Shown one piece after another: positions 51,101-60,491 of a stretch of DNA of 64,000 nt. The notes beneath the pieces are model-generated. The model was not told the DNA's origin, ran no database searches, and was given only the letters and a program-made list of their open reading frames with translations. How positions within the stretch are numbered: position 1 is the stretch's first letter; every line of letters starts with the position of its first letter. Made by a program: the position numbers and the translations under genes. Origin of the DNA: Thunnus maccoyii (lineage: Eukaryota > Chordata > Actinopteri > Scombriformes > Scombridae); NCBI RefSeq assembly GCF_910596095.1, contig NC_056542.1, positions 28,774,957 through 28,838,956 on the forward strand, given 5' to 3'.

Positions 51101-51842
51101 ACAGGGCCAGTGTTTGGTTTGTTTGTTCTGGGCTACTGGAGAAACATGGCGGTGCAACATAGCAGCCTCCATGGAAGACGACCTGCTCCCTGTGTAGAAT
51201 ATAAAGGGCTCATTCTAAGGTAACAAAAACACAATGATTCTGTGCTAAACAGAACTTGAGGCATTGTTGCAGTTTCAAGTTTTTGGTTTCACTTTAAAAT
51301 CCATCATGTGGAGCAAGTAGAGGAAACAATAGCTAATAAATACAAGGTGTGCCAGATGGTGCTCAGTTGCACCATTGAGACTGATGATGCCACAGACCTA
51401 TGCTACTTGTAAGATGGCAAATGTTTCTTTGAGAATGGAAGATCTTACTTTGTCATTAAAAGATATAAGCCTTCCTTGAACAGTGGTCTAAAATCATCTA
51501 AGGAACTAAAATGGTGTTGATGTTGTATCTTACAATCAGTGTACACCTGTGACATCATCAGTCTAAGTGATGCAACTGAGAAGCAATCAGCTGGCACACC
51601 TGATTTATTATTTGTTGTTTCCTGACACCCCTACCTGCTCCTGATGATAGAGATAGTTTGAGAAACCCTTTTTTTTTTGGAGTAACTCTCCTCTTATATA
51701 TTTTAAATATCAGTGGATTTCCTGGTTTATAGAACTCTGTAGGTTGTGTGTTTATTTGGATCTGCTACTTTCTTTAACATGCCCACTTGAAGCCATGTCA
51801 AAGAAGCTGGAGACACTTGAGAATCAACTTGTGCACAAATGA
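42137..51842 (+). CDS. matn2: Matrilin, by synteny matrilin-2, complete, 13 coding exons
   Basis: Exons 42137-42263, 42424-42996, 43114-43236, 44093-44215, 45256-45378, 45618-45740, 46502-46624, 47659-47781, 48229-48330, 48459-48863, 48983-49135, 49556-49648 and 51787-51842 join to about 748 residues. The order is signal peptide ([16 protein letters not shown]), vWA1, seven EGF modules, vWA2, a short linker with CHCEN cysteines and a C-terminal coiled coil. This is the matrilin design: oligomeric adaptor proteins of the extracellular matrix that link collagen fibrils and proteoglycans. The coiled coil forms the oligomer and the CxC cysteines cross-link it. Human MATN2 has ten EGF modules and a unique segment of roughly 75 residues before the coiled coil; that segment is absent here. 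Lying between laptm4b and erich5 points to matn2; matn4 is the alternative on protein features alone. The exact borders of EGF7 and vWA2 are uncertain. Confidence 0.86.
42424..42996 (+). CDS. matn2: matrilin exon encoding vWA1
   Basis: A single exon encodes the whole first von Willebrand factor A domain. The MIDAS metal site is complete: DSSRS (DxSxS), the Thr of [11 protein letters not shown] and the Asp of IVTDGRPQD. Most residues match human MATN2 over [19 protein letters not shown] and [20 protein letters not shown]. It follows the signal-peptide exon 42137-42263, whose product after cleavage is a short basic N-terminal tail ([15 protein letters not shown]). Confidence 0.93.
43114..45378 (+). 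CDS. matn2: matrilin EGF modules 1-3 (three 123-bp exons)
   Basis: Exons 43114-43236, 44093-44215 and 45256-45378 are each exactly 123 bp and start and end in phase 1, so any number can be skipped or duplicated without breaking the frame. Each encodes a canonical matrilin EGF: C-x6-C-x3-C-x8-C-x-C-x12-C, for example [12 protein letters not shown] then [18 protein letters not shown]. All six cysteines are in standard positions, in contrast to EGF4-6. Confidence 0.93.
43590..43985. repeat. Interspersed repeat, copy B (paralogous to 29590-29905)
   Basis: This copy lies in the matrilin intron between EGF1 and EGF2. It shares ordered landmarks with copy A in laptm4b intron 2, ending in a TATCAACTTAAGG phrase. 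Confidence 0.55.
45033..45105. repeat. (GAA)n trinucleotide repeat, about 24 units
   Basis: A pure GAA/TTC run in the intron between EGF2 and EGF3, oriented with the purine strand as the transcribed gene's sense strand. Poly-Arg, poly-Lys and poly-Ser/Leu frames over it are artefacts of the repeat. Confidence 0.97.
45618..45740 (+). CDS. matn2: matrilin EGF4, atypical cysteine spacing
   Basis: A 123-bp phase-1 exon encoding [20 protein letters not shown] followed by [20 protein letters not shown]. The third canonical cysteine is Phe (EQEF instead of EHxC) and a new cysteine appears seven residues later (DSC instead of DSY), so the module still has six cysteines. Acceptor and donor (GTAAGT) are good. 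Confidence 0.9.
46270..46390 (+). pseudogene. Decayed matrilin EGF exon B1
   Basis: Preceded by a normal TTGCAG acceptor, this stretch encodes [20 protein letters not shown] before a TAA stop at 46347-46349. Compared with its 123-bp sister exons it has a net 2-bp deletion near 46345, after which the ancestral RKGYTL frame resumes, and its donor GT has become GC (after 46390). It is an exon relic and is not expected to be spliced in. Confidence 0.8.
46502..46624 (+). CDS. matn2: matrilin EGF5, atypical cysteine spacing
   Basis: A 123-bp phase-1 exon with [20 protein letters not shown] and [20 protein letters not shown]. It is nearly identical to EGF4 and has the same Phe for the third cysteine and the same extra cysteine. 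Splice sites are consensus. Confidence 0.9.
47401..47523 (+). pseudogene. Decayed matrilin EGF exon B2 (open frame, weak splice site)
   Basis: This 123-bp stretch after a TTGCAG acceptor has no stop codon, but compensating indels changed its middle: the second canonical cysteine is gone ([20 protein letters not shown]). Its donor is AGTTCTAT rather than AGTAAGT. It matches relic B1 in its first 25 bases. It is probably dead, but because its length and phase are right, inclusion would keep the frame. Confidence 0.65.
47659..47781 (+). CDS. matn2: matrilin EGF6, atypical cysteine spacing
   Basis: A 123-bp phase-1 exon with [20 protein letters not shown] and [20 protein letters not shown]. It is the third member of the A-type set. 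Unlike EGF4 and EGF5, the intron after it (GTGAGT donor) does not match the duplicated intron sequence, marking the end of the block. Confidence 0.9.
48229..48330 (+). CDS. matn2: matrilin EGF7, shortened, 5' border uncertain
   Basis: The only acceptor close by that keeps the frame is CCAAACAG ending at 48228, giving a 102-bp exon that encodes [20 protein letters not shown] then [14 protein letters not shown]. Canonical matrilin EGFs have six residues between the first two cysteines; here there is one. The DNA just upstream (48213-48228) still encodes DLCQTV, which aligns with DVCQAI of human EGF9, so the exon probably began near 48208 in the past. The donor GTGTTA at 48331 is weak. Confidence 0.65.
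48459..49135 (+). CDS. matn2: matrilin exons encoding vWA2
   Basis: Two exons, 48459-48863 and 48983-49135, encode the second vWA domain. MIDAS residues are present: DGSKS, the Thr of [11 protein letters not shown] and the Asp of VFTDGRSQD. The second exon reads [20 protein letters not shown] and [20 protein letters not shown], close to human MATN2. The first exon has two candidate acceptors 6 bp apart; the distal one (AG 48457-48458) is used here because the proximal one would create a stop codon at the junction. Confidence 0.85.
49556..51842 (+). CDS. matn2: matrilin linker and coiled-coil exons, split by an AT-AC intron
   Basis: Exon 49556-49648 encodes [20 protein letters not shown] then [11 protein letters not shown]; exon 51787-51842 encodes [18 protein letters not shown] and the TGA stop 51840-51842. 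Joined, they give heptad hydrophobics that align residue for residue with the human ending LTQRLEEMTQRMEALENRL. The CHC pair matches the CKC of human MATN2, cysteines that form interchain bonds. GT-AG splicing does not join these exons in frame; the AT-AC border does. Confidence 0.9.
50968..51250. repeat. Degenerate teleost interspersed repeat
   Basis: AGGTGCAGTGTATAGGATTT near its left end, then CCAGTGTTTGGTTTGT, GAAACATGGCGGTGCAACAT and GGGCTCATTCTAAGGTAAC, matches a repeat that I recognise as very common in percomorph genomes. A G run (51009-51015) and a 13-base C run (51038-51050) lie inside. It sits within the AT-AC intron. Confidence 0.6.
51302..51646. mobile_element. Foldback / MITE-like element with ~95-bp inverted arms
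   Basis: Left arm about 51302-51396 and right arm about 51545-51646 are inverted copies of one another. They share, in order, GGAGCA, GGAAACAA, AATAAAT, AGGTGTGCCAG, TCAGTTGCA and GACTGATGATG. The spacer is about 150 bp and has no coding content. Arms differ by small indels, so the insertion is not recent. Such structure is typical of non-autonomous DNA transposons; no clean target duplication was found. Confidence 0.75.
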
Positions 51843-52027
51843 AAGGCTGAGACTCGTCCTTCCCCCCTCTTAACTGTGGCGTGGCATTTCACGGGATCCC
51901 TTTAATCCTGCTTGACGAGCTACACTGAAACATATGCAAATGCAATGCTTTCTACTGAAGCTATTTATACACTTTTGTATACAGCACAATGTATTATTGC
52001 TTAAAATGTTCTTTGTTATGTAATCCA

Positions 52028-52033
52028 AATAAA
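52028..52033 (+). terminator. matn2: matrilin polyadenylation signal
   Basis: AATAAA about 185 bp after the stop codon; a second AATAAA is at 52064-52069, followed by a T-rich stretch. The 51843-52090 stretch is the likely 3' UTR. Confidence 0.6.
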
Positions 52034-52089
52034 AGTAATATGTCTTTGTACAGTAGATTGACAAATAAACATTTTACAATCACATTTTT

Positions 52090-52686
52090 GTTTTTTTTAG
52101 GCTTTGTGATTATTACTATAGGTAACATTTAAACAATCCCAAATTCATCTATGGTACCTAATTATCACAACAGACAGAACTTAATGAAAGCTGTTCATTC
52201 ATATGCAAACTCCTTACCTTCAAAAACACTACAAAAATAGTACCACTCTATAAAGAGCTGGGTACATGTGCTACCCTAAACATTACCACAAGGTGGTGGA
52301 TCTCTTCCAGAGGGGACACTCCTAGGAAGGGGAGGACACACACTTCATGCACACATGTTTGCCTCCTCCTCCCCCTGTATGAATAGTGTGACTGTGAGCA
52401 GGAGGCAGTCAGGGAACATTCAGCAGTAGTGCCTGCACTGCTTAGCTGCTCACAACAGATCGTTGTCTGGGGCAAGAGGGCAGCAGGCCATGCATGAACA
52501 CACAGACAGACAAGGGGAGATAATGGTGCCCAGCTACTCTTAGGAACTGAAGAGAGCTTAGCTGTCCATGTTTTCACTGCCAGACACTCTCTGTCTTTGC
52601 TAACAGAGAGCAGTGGGACTTGTGCTCGCTCCTGTAATAGGTTCCAAGTTTTTTCATTCATCTGCTTCATCTGAGCTTTTACAAAC
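52090..52686. other. matn2-erich5 intergenic region and erich5 5' UTR
   Basis: In human the RPL30 gene lies here. No ribosomal-protein exon or snoRNA-like sequence is recognisable in this 0.6 kb. The right part is probably the erich5 promoter and 5' UTR, but no clear motif was found. Confidence 0.45.
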
Positions 52687-55600
52687 ATGGGGTGCTCCTC
52701 ATCCAGTGCACAGACTGTTGATCAAGAGAAAAGACCAGGCACAAAGCCAGAGGAGAGCAATGGAGACACAGTGGGTAAGTAGTGATCACTCATGTAGTTT
52801 AAATGTTTAAAAGTGTAATTTATGTGTGTGTTTTTAGCCTGTTCTCTATACATTTTTCTCAAGATAGAGGATGTAGTTGTGCTAAGTTACTTTCAGTCAG
52901 TCAAGACCATTGCTGGCTGTTCTGGTACACCGTGTGCTTTCTCACTCTACTCTGCTGCACAGCACAGTACAGTACCTCTATGGGTAGAATTATTCATGTT
53001 CAGCCATTTTCTCATAAATGATGAAACATGGTTGTTATTTTTTGCCTGAGATCCACTGACAGTGTGTTGACAAAAACTGTAAACTGCATTACATGATTTA
53101 TTGATGAAATGAGACCTGAGAGGGAGTTGACCTGTGTGCTCATGCTTTGTTCGCTGCCTCATTCCATAAAGCTAATTGAGCATTTAGATGAACCTAGATT
53201 AGTAGAACTTTTAGCTGGGACTGAGGCAAGCCCCCTGATGTTGTGATATTAGGCTTTACAAATAAAATTGACTTGACTTGACTTGAACTCTTATAGAAGC
53301 TCTGTACTAAAGCCAGCTGGGAGTGTTTAGCAGTTCATTTTTCAGCCTGAGGCAAGAGTTGCAACCCAACCTGTTTGCTGCCATTCTTCAGTAGTCAAAT
53401 TTATGACTTAAGATATTTTTCACACACTAAAAATAGCTTTTTTTCTACAAGATCAAACTGATATGATATAAAAGAGAGTGTGTATCTGCTTCATGCATCC
53501 AAAATTTGCAAGCAAAAGGTTTCTCAAAAAGTCAGTCACTTAGGTGCATTCCTTAACATGCATGCAGAGATTATAATCTAAGTGTTTGAAATTCTCTCCA
53601 GGAATTTACAGCTCACAAACAATAGATGCAGGATTGCATAGGAGAAAGAGGAAAGACTAGAGGATTGATGCCTCTTTGAAAAGTACCCGCATGTTATCCG
53701 GCTACTCTGAAATTCCTCTGCATGGGACAGCTAAGCTTGGCTCTCTCAGTTTTGCATCTAAGCATGTAGTCATGCTCCATATACGAGAGACATGGTGAGT
53801 AATCGCCTTGGTTTGTTTGGCTTTGCAAATGTACTCTGTGTTCAAGTCTGTGTAGACGCCCACCGAGAGGCCAAACACAGACTGATTGTCCATTCACTGG
53901 ATTCACTGGTCCAACCTACTGGCACATGCCTGTGTCATGCCAGGCACGGCTTCATGTACAGTGTGTTCTGACTGCCTCTCCCCTCATACAGTACATACGA
54001 CATGACAGTCACTGCCCTTGTTAGAAAGTGCTCCTCTTTGTGTGTGATTGTTGATGCTTAAGTCAAGTTGGCACATTTGAATGAGGAAAAGCTTGATTAT
54101 CATTTTTGAGCAAGTGAACAAGCAAACACGTGTTATGTGCTTATTACACTTAGCAGGACTTTGTCATAAAAAACACTTCCTGTCAGAAACAGCCTTTCCA
54201 TCTTCCACTATGTCACTGTGTGATGTTTGTGTCAGGGCATTGTCCCTCCAGCCAACTGGCTATATGGTGACCTGTAGAAGCTCGGGTCCTTTTCCAGGGT
54301 CTTACATCACCTCAACAAGAAAACCAGTTATTGTACTCTTTGCCCAGGCAGGCTTCTCCAATGTGGCTGAATGAGTGGAGGTTGAAATAATACAGTATAC
54401 AGTCTGTCTAACAAACCAGCTGTATGCCATCCAAGCCACCACTGGTCCCATCCCCTGTCCGGGCCCCCTGTCTGTCCCCCTCCCCTCCCTCTGTGCTCCT
54501 AGCCAGCCATGCCACTGTTTTGACTGGGATCTCTGTCATCTTTGGCTGGTAAATCATGTTGACACACGAGTCATCCATGCCTGGAAAGGCTGTCTCTGTC
54601 TCAACCCAAACACATACACATTCACACTTTTCAACAGTGGTTCAGGCCTACAATGCAGACAACAGCTTTTCATTCTTTGTGATAGTTGGTGTTGGTGTGC
54701 AGAAGAAGTAAACTGTCGCTTAAAGAACTTGAAAACGCTTTAAATCTTTTTAAAATTTAAAGTAAAACATAGTTTTAAGGGATATGGAGGTTGTAAAAAG
54801 CTACCTAAAAACACATCTACTTTTACAATTCTACACTCAATTGTGAAAAAATATTACACTGCACCTAAATACTATTCTGTGCTACATTCTCTCTTCCACA
54901 GGCTCATTTTCATTTGAGGTGCTAGGCCGTCACATTCCCTTCCACCCATCACTCTTGGCTCTTTGTACCACTTCTGACAGACAAATAAAATCAGGAAGCT
55001 GCAGCTTCCAAACTATCCACCCATTCAGCTAGCTGAACCCTTCTGGTTTGTCTCATTTGTGAACAATGTCCACCCGCTGTTTTTGCGACAAAGTTATTTT
55101 TGAAATAATAAAACAGACTGAAAGTTTCTGTTCGGCTGTTGTGACTCCTGTAACTAAGATGTGTGTTGCAGTTCCTGACATTTGAGTTGAAGTATCCAAG
55201 CACACTATTGTTCCTCATCTACTGTAGTTTTGCCCAAGGGCTGATAGCTTGTTCACACCCAGTTACAAGAACATGGGTCAGGGCATGAAAAAAAAGGTAG
55301 GGTGTCTCTCCAAAGGCAGCAAAGCTGAAAGTCACGTGTATTTTATTTCCTCTGAGAGTGCCTTGTGTGTCCTCGGGGCTTCAGACAAACACAGGTTTCA
55401 ATAAATCATATTTTCAACTAAGGAAATGAAAGGTTTTCTCTAGCACGCATTCTCTGTGCCTTATTGTCCATTGCCTGCAGTATCTCCTGCATTCCCTGTT
55501 GAGCTGAACTACAATTCTGCTGTTTTATGGGTTTAGTTTTATGTTATTTGGACTAAAAGAGAGTTTAAGTAATTTCTTAAATGTATAAATGATCATCTAC

Positions 55601-57381
55601 ATGTACATAACAATGTGTTGTTGTGTGTGTTATGTTTATGTAATATCTTGGTTTTTTTGTTTTTACAGTTTATCTATAAATTAAACAGTTTTCAGCTGGT
55701 TATCATTTTGCAATCAGTTTATAAATAAATACAATTCATTTATTCAAGAAAGGACATACAAAACACCTTCCAATATAGCACTTAACGCTTGGATGACAGA
55801 ACGTCAGAGCGCTAATAAGATTGCTGTCCTGACAAATGTGGTCATTTATTAACAAAACTATTCAATTCATAGATTAGCTCAAGGACACTTTCAGACCCCC
55901 CACAATGTTTCCAGCTCAGTAAAATGAGAAATCTTCTTAAAAGCTCTTTTGTTGCTCTTTGTTGCCATGTAGTTAGCGTTACACATTAACAGGACGTCAC
56001 TACCTGAACAGAATGATGCTTGCCAGTCGTAAATCCTAATCAAGCTTGTCTTTGCTCCCCCCTGTGTTGACAGCAGTCAGAAACGGCATCATCGCAGAAG
56101 ATGCAGAAACCATCGAGGACCAGATGCAGCTGCCTGTGCAGAGTGCCTTACCAGATGATCTTCAACCGGGAGCTGATGATGAGGCGGAGGCTGTGTTAGT
56201 GGCCCTGGAGGCACAGGAGGATCTAGGCTCTGGGGAGGACCTCCTGGCTGCTCCTGAACCACAGCCAGAACCTGTCACCCCTGAAGAACCAGCTTCAGCT
56301 GCTGCTCCAGCAGAAGCCACTACTGAACCTGAGGCTGCTGTAGTGGTGGAGGCACCACCCCCTGTGGAGGAAGTTGTCCCTGTAGAAACTATAGTGGCTG
56401 AGGCTCCTCCTGAGGTCAAAGCCATTGTTGAGGCTACAGAGGAGGCCCCTGCTGTGGAACCTGTTGTACCAGTGCAGGATGAGGCCCCTGCTGTTGTTGA
56501 AGAGGCAGCTGCTGTGCCAGCTGAGGCCGTGCCTGAAGTTGCAACCCCTGCTGTTGAGCTTCCTGTAGCAGAGTCTGCAGAGGCCCCAGCGGTTGTGGAG
56601 GAAGCAGTAGCTGTTGAAGTGGCTGCTCCTGTGGAAGCAGAGGCTCCAACTGACAATGCTGCAGCAGTTACTGCCCCAGCAGTGCCAGCTGAATCTCCAG
56701 CTCCAAGTGAGGCTTCAGCAGCAGCACCAAGTGAGGCTGCAGCACCAAGTGAGGCTGCAGCACCAAGTGAAGCTGTAGCTGTACCAGCTGAGGCTCCAGT
56801 ACCAGGTGAAGTCTCAGCACCAGCTGAATCCTCGGCACCCGTTGCGGCTGCTGAGCCTGTAATAGATACAGCGATTGCGGTGGCGACTATTCCAGAGATG
56901 CCTCCATTATCTTCAGCTGAAGCCCAAGCTGAGCCTGCTGCAGCCCCTGCTGAGACTGCACCACCAGCGGAAACTCCCTGCCCTGCAGAAGCTGCCTCTG
57001 CTCCAGCACCAGAAGCTAAACCAGCTGCTGCTGAGCCAGTTCAACAGGCAGAGGCTCCAGCAGAAGTAGCCCCAGAAGTTCCACCAGCAACTGTGACCTC
57101 AGAGTCAGCGGCGGACACTGCAGCCCCAGTGGTGGGTCTTGTGGTTGAACCCACCCCAGCAGAATCTAAAGCACCCTCAGCACCAGCCCCTGCCGCTGAT
57201 CCAGCCCCTGAACCCTCACCTGAAGGTATTGACTGATACCCCAATGTTGCTTTCTCTAATCTTGTCAGATATTTTACATTGTTTCTTGACATATTCGCAC
57301 AAAGAAACGTCTTGCCCTGCCTTTTTAGTCATCTCTCTATATCAATTATTGAAAAGAAAAAAGATCCCCAATTTTTTATTC

Positions 57382-57475
<94 letters not shown>

Positions 57476-58943
57476 TTAAATCAGATTGTACAGTGCAAAG
57501 TTAAACTATTAACGTCTGTAGGGTGAGAATATGTCTTGAGTGTTTTCATGACAGGTTTGCTGGCTCAGTAATTTACTCAATTTAACACAGCATTGTTTCC
57601 TGACAAACCTGTCATGCTAACTTTTTCAGGGTGTCATACCATGTTATAACCTGCTTGATATGGTATGAATAACAAATTCTGACAGACTTTTTGGGAGGAG
57701 GTCAAGCACTGTAGCATTGCCACTGGCTGAAATAGCTGAGAGATCTATGCAAACATGTGTTCGGCAGTAAGCATGTGCATACAAGCAGAAAGAGGTGAGC
57801 AGGCAGAGCAAATACTTGGTGAGAAAAGACTCAGATAAGAAATTCTTGTTTACATCCAAGTAAACAATTAATGGTCCTTCACATGTCAGAAAAGCCAATC
57901 AATCTTCTCACCACAGATGGCCAAAGTAAGATTCTCAAAAGACAATGTTTTACAACATCACCCCCTCAAAGGTGCTATTATTGGTTACTAAGCAGGTATC
58001 CAACACATGGATGGCTAACGACGTCAAACACCCAGTGAACAATCTTTCATATTGGTTCCTGTCTGTACTCCTGTGATTGGTTGGAGCTGACAGGATGAAC
58101 AGGATATTGTTGGGCTGTGAGGCTGAACAGATAAGGCAGTGTGAGAAATAGAAAGCAGGCACACATACTGAAAGCTTGTCTTGAGTGTGTCGATTATAGC
58201 AGGAGCATGTTGTCAGCACAACAGCTCCAGTCACGCAACTCTCTCTTATTGTGCTCTATTGTTAACTGCCTACAGAATAATCATGCTCTGCTGCTTCGAA
58301 TTACATAAGACAACGCAAATGCTCTACGAGTCTGACCGGATTCCAACCATCATGCAAATTAGTAGAAATACTAGAAGTAAAGGCTCATTTTAAAGAGAAA
58401 TTCAGTCAATTGTAATGTGCTTGAGATTACTCTGTATGATTCTCATTCACTTTTACACTGTTGCATCCATTTTTATCTCATTTAGAACATGTAATGATGC
58501 CATGTACTGGAAACTGTGTTATCTTAGTACTGAAACTAATAAATCTTTAACAGTGATACACATATAGCAGCAGCTAGTATGTATATATATTTTACGTGCT
58601 TGACCACAATATGTGGAATTTTACACCTTTCCATTACAAAGCACACAGTTCTCTGGTTAAAATCTATGAAATATCCTATGTGTACACCGTGTACTACTAT
58701 GAAATTAAATGTGCCTCCAGTGGTCAGTTGCCTTGTGTAAGACAGAGATCATAGTTTTCAGTTCAGCCTGCACCCCACTCTTGACTCAAAGAGAACACGT
58801 TGTACTTTTAGGACAGAGACGCCCCTCCAGGCAGCACGTGTAGAAAATGGCCTGATGTGAGACATATTGCATAACTTTTATGAGACTTTTTCTCTGGGGG
58901 CTTTAGCTGTGTGCCAGACCAATTACCATACTGTATAGTGTGT

Positions 58944-59010
<67 letters not shown>

Positions 59011-59291
59011 TGTGTGTTCAGAGGCCTAGTAAATCACTAGTAAACCAGCTCAGCAGAACCAGATGTGGTCAAGAAGGAATGCTAGCCAGCTACTTCTCAT
59101 CTGTGGGGTGTTGTGACAGTACTGGTCTGATGATAGTAAACTCATATATCAAACAGGCTTAGCATGAATGACTAGAATCTCTCTTTTTGTGAATGAAAAT
59201 GTAATGTATTCTTTTTCTTCTTCTTTTCTTCTCTGTGCGTGTGTGTGCAGCGGTGGGCACAGAGAGCGAGAAAGCCAAAAAGGAGGACTGA
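52687..59291 (+). CDS. erich5: Glutamate-rich protein 5 (ERICH5), 3 coding exons
   Basis: Exons 52687-52774, 56074-57225 and 59251-59291 join to about 426 residues. The N-terminus MGCSSSSAQTVDQEKRP carries a Gly2 N-myristoylation signal next to Cys3, a likely palmitoylation site, matching MGCSSSA of human ERICH5. Exon 2 begins RNGIIAEDAETIEDQMQ and then is a long Ala/Pro/Glu/Val-rich, acidic low-complexity stretch. Exon 3 ends ESEKAKKED. No catalytic domain is visible; the protein is probably disordered and membrane-attached, with unknown function. Assignment rests on the N-terminus, the acidic composition and the position between matn2 and rida. Other acylated acidic proteins (GAP43/BASP1-like) have similar composition. 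A further splice at 59295/59627 lies in the 3' UTR. Confidence 0.82.
53217..53287. mobile_element. LINE (L2-like) 3'-end fragment
   Basis: TGAGGCAAGC, then TTGTGATATTAGGCTTTACA, AATAAAATTGACTTGACTTG is the well-known tail of a teleost L2-type retroposon, ending in short tandem TTGAC repeats. Only the tail is present. It lies in erich5 intron 1 (52775-56073), whose other 3.2 kb shows no recognised gene. Confidence 0.65.
56724..56777 (+). repeat. 18-bp coding tandem repeat in erich5 exon 2
   Basis: Three copies of GCACCAAGTGAGGCTGCA encode repeated SEAAAP-type hexapeptides. The flanking sequence is built from looser versions of the same Ala-Pro-Glu unit. Confidence 0.85.
57391..57472. repeat. 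Compound (CA)n(TA)n microsatellite
   Basis: A CA run followed directly by a TA run, in erich5 intron 2 about 165 bp after exon 2. Confidence 0.95.
58939..59017. repeat. (TG)n microsatellite, about 39 units
   Basis: A TG run with one interruption near 58948, about 230 bp upstream of erich5 exon 3. The rest of intron 2 (57226-59250) shows no recognised gene. Confidence 0.95.
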
Positions 59292-60491
59292 GTTGGTAAG
59301 AGCAAAACCACGAACCACACTTAAACCCAATGCAAACGCTGCAGGATCAGTTTCACTTTGCTTTAAATTTTGAAATAGTTCAATTACATTCAAAGGCACC
59401 CAGAAGAACTGTAGATACTTTCTATACTGCTATGAAGATACATTACCCATGAACAACTTTTTCAGTAAAAACTGGGTGCACAGAATAGAGAGGTGAATTT
59501 TTAATTTAAATATCAGTCATATGATCTTTGATGATGCTGACAAACCTAATGCAATTAAAACACTGACTACTGACTATGAACAGTGGATTTATAATGTCTC
59601 TTTCTCTGTTCTTTGTCCTCTTTCAGGCAGAAGAGATTCACCGAAATAACAAACAAAAACCCAAAGCTACAAATATAAAGGCAACTGGAGGAAAAACATG
59701 ACAAAGCAACAAAACAAACACTACATTTTCAGTAATGTCTTATCAGCTCTCACCAAACTGTACACCACATACATTAATATGCACGGTGCCTTAACATGTA
59801 ATTTAGGAAAGATCGGGATTTTTCCTACATTTGTAAATATAAACTTTACAATTAGTTTTTCTACTGAGACCTTGAAGTGCCTGGAGCCACATACTGCACA
59901 TGTAGGCATTCGTACTGAAAGTACTATGAAAACACATAGGACAGGTAACATGAGACAAGTGGGTGCAATACTCTGTGAAATCTGTGAACTCTTTCTGTAG
60001 AGATTGTTAACTCATCAGAGACTAGAGTGGCAGTGTGCTGAAGTGTAGTCAAGGATGCTTGCAGAAAATCCTTAACTATTTAAAGTAGCTGCTTCTTTGA
60101 GGAATACAAGCCAAACACAACTGTGAATGAAACGATGTAAAGACCTCGAGGAAACAGACACACCAAACTGGGTGAATGAAAGACACATTTTAAAAGATCA
60201 CAACTATGACGTAGAAGTTTTAGTGTAAATTCTGCCATAATACCACGTCTTCATTTGGTGTTTACACAATATTTTAAGAGCAGCCTTTCTAATAAGGTTG
60301 ATTTATTTAATAGGAATGACAGTACTAAGTGTTGAGTAACAGAGTGTACAGTGTAATACTGATAAGCACTACTGTAGGTCAAATCCATGTTTTCTTCATG
60401 TTTTTTTCTTCAAAATCCCTGTGTTGGTTTCCATGGTTAAATGATGAATAAAATGTGTTTTTATGTTTTGAGGATGTGTTTGAAGAATAAA
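59292..60491 (+). other. erich5: erich5 3' UTR, spliced, with polyadenylation signals
   Basis: A donor GTAAGA follows the stop codon at 59295/59296 and an acceptor TTTCAG ends at 59626, so the UTR appears to be split by a 331-bp intron. AATAAA occurs at 60447-60452 and 60486-60491; another at 61003-61008 could end a longer form. Confidence 0.55.

Larger units (their letters stand above)
49649..51786 (+). other. matn2: U12-type AT-AC intron in the matrilin coiled coil
   Basis: The intron begins ATATCCTTTT, the AT-AC form of the U12 5' splice site, and ends CCCAC. A branch-site match, TTCTTTAAC (51770-51778, consensus TTCCTTAAC), lies about 9 bases before the terminal AC. Using these ends gives phase-1 borders on both sides and a perfect coiled-coil join. 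An AT-AC intron at this position is known from the matrilin-1 (cartilage matrix protein) gene. The intron is 2,138 bp and contains two transposon-like repeats. Confidence 0.92.

Noticed and set aside
51791-51792. AG acceptor just before the last matrilin exon
   Set aside because: Splicing at 51793 would remove two residues of the aligned coiled coil and lacks a polypyrimidine tract; the AC at 51785-51786 fits the U12 branch site and the human alignment.
56162-56656. 164-codon minus-strand Ser/Ala/Thr/Gly frame
   Set aside because: It is the reverse complement of the Ala/Pro/Glu-rich erich5 exon; repeated codons remove stops on the other strand.
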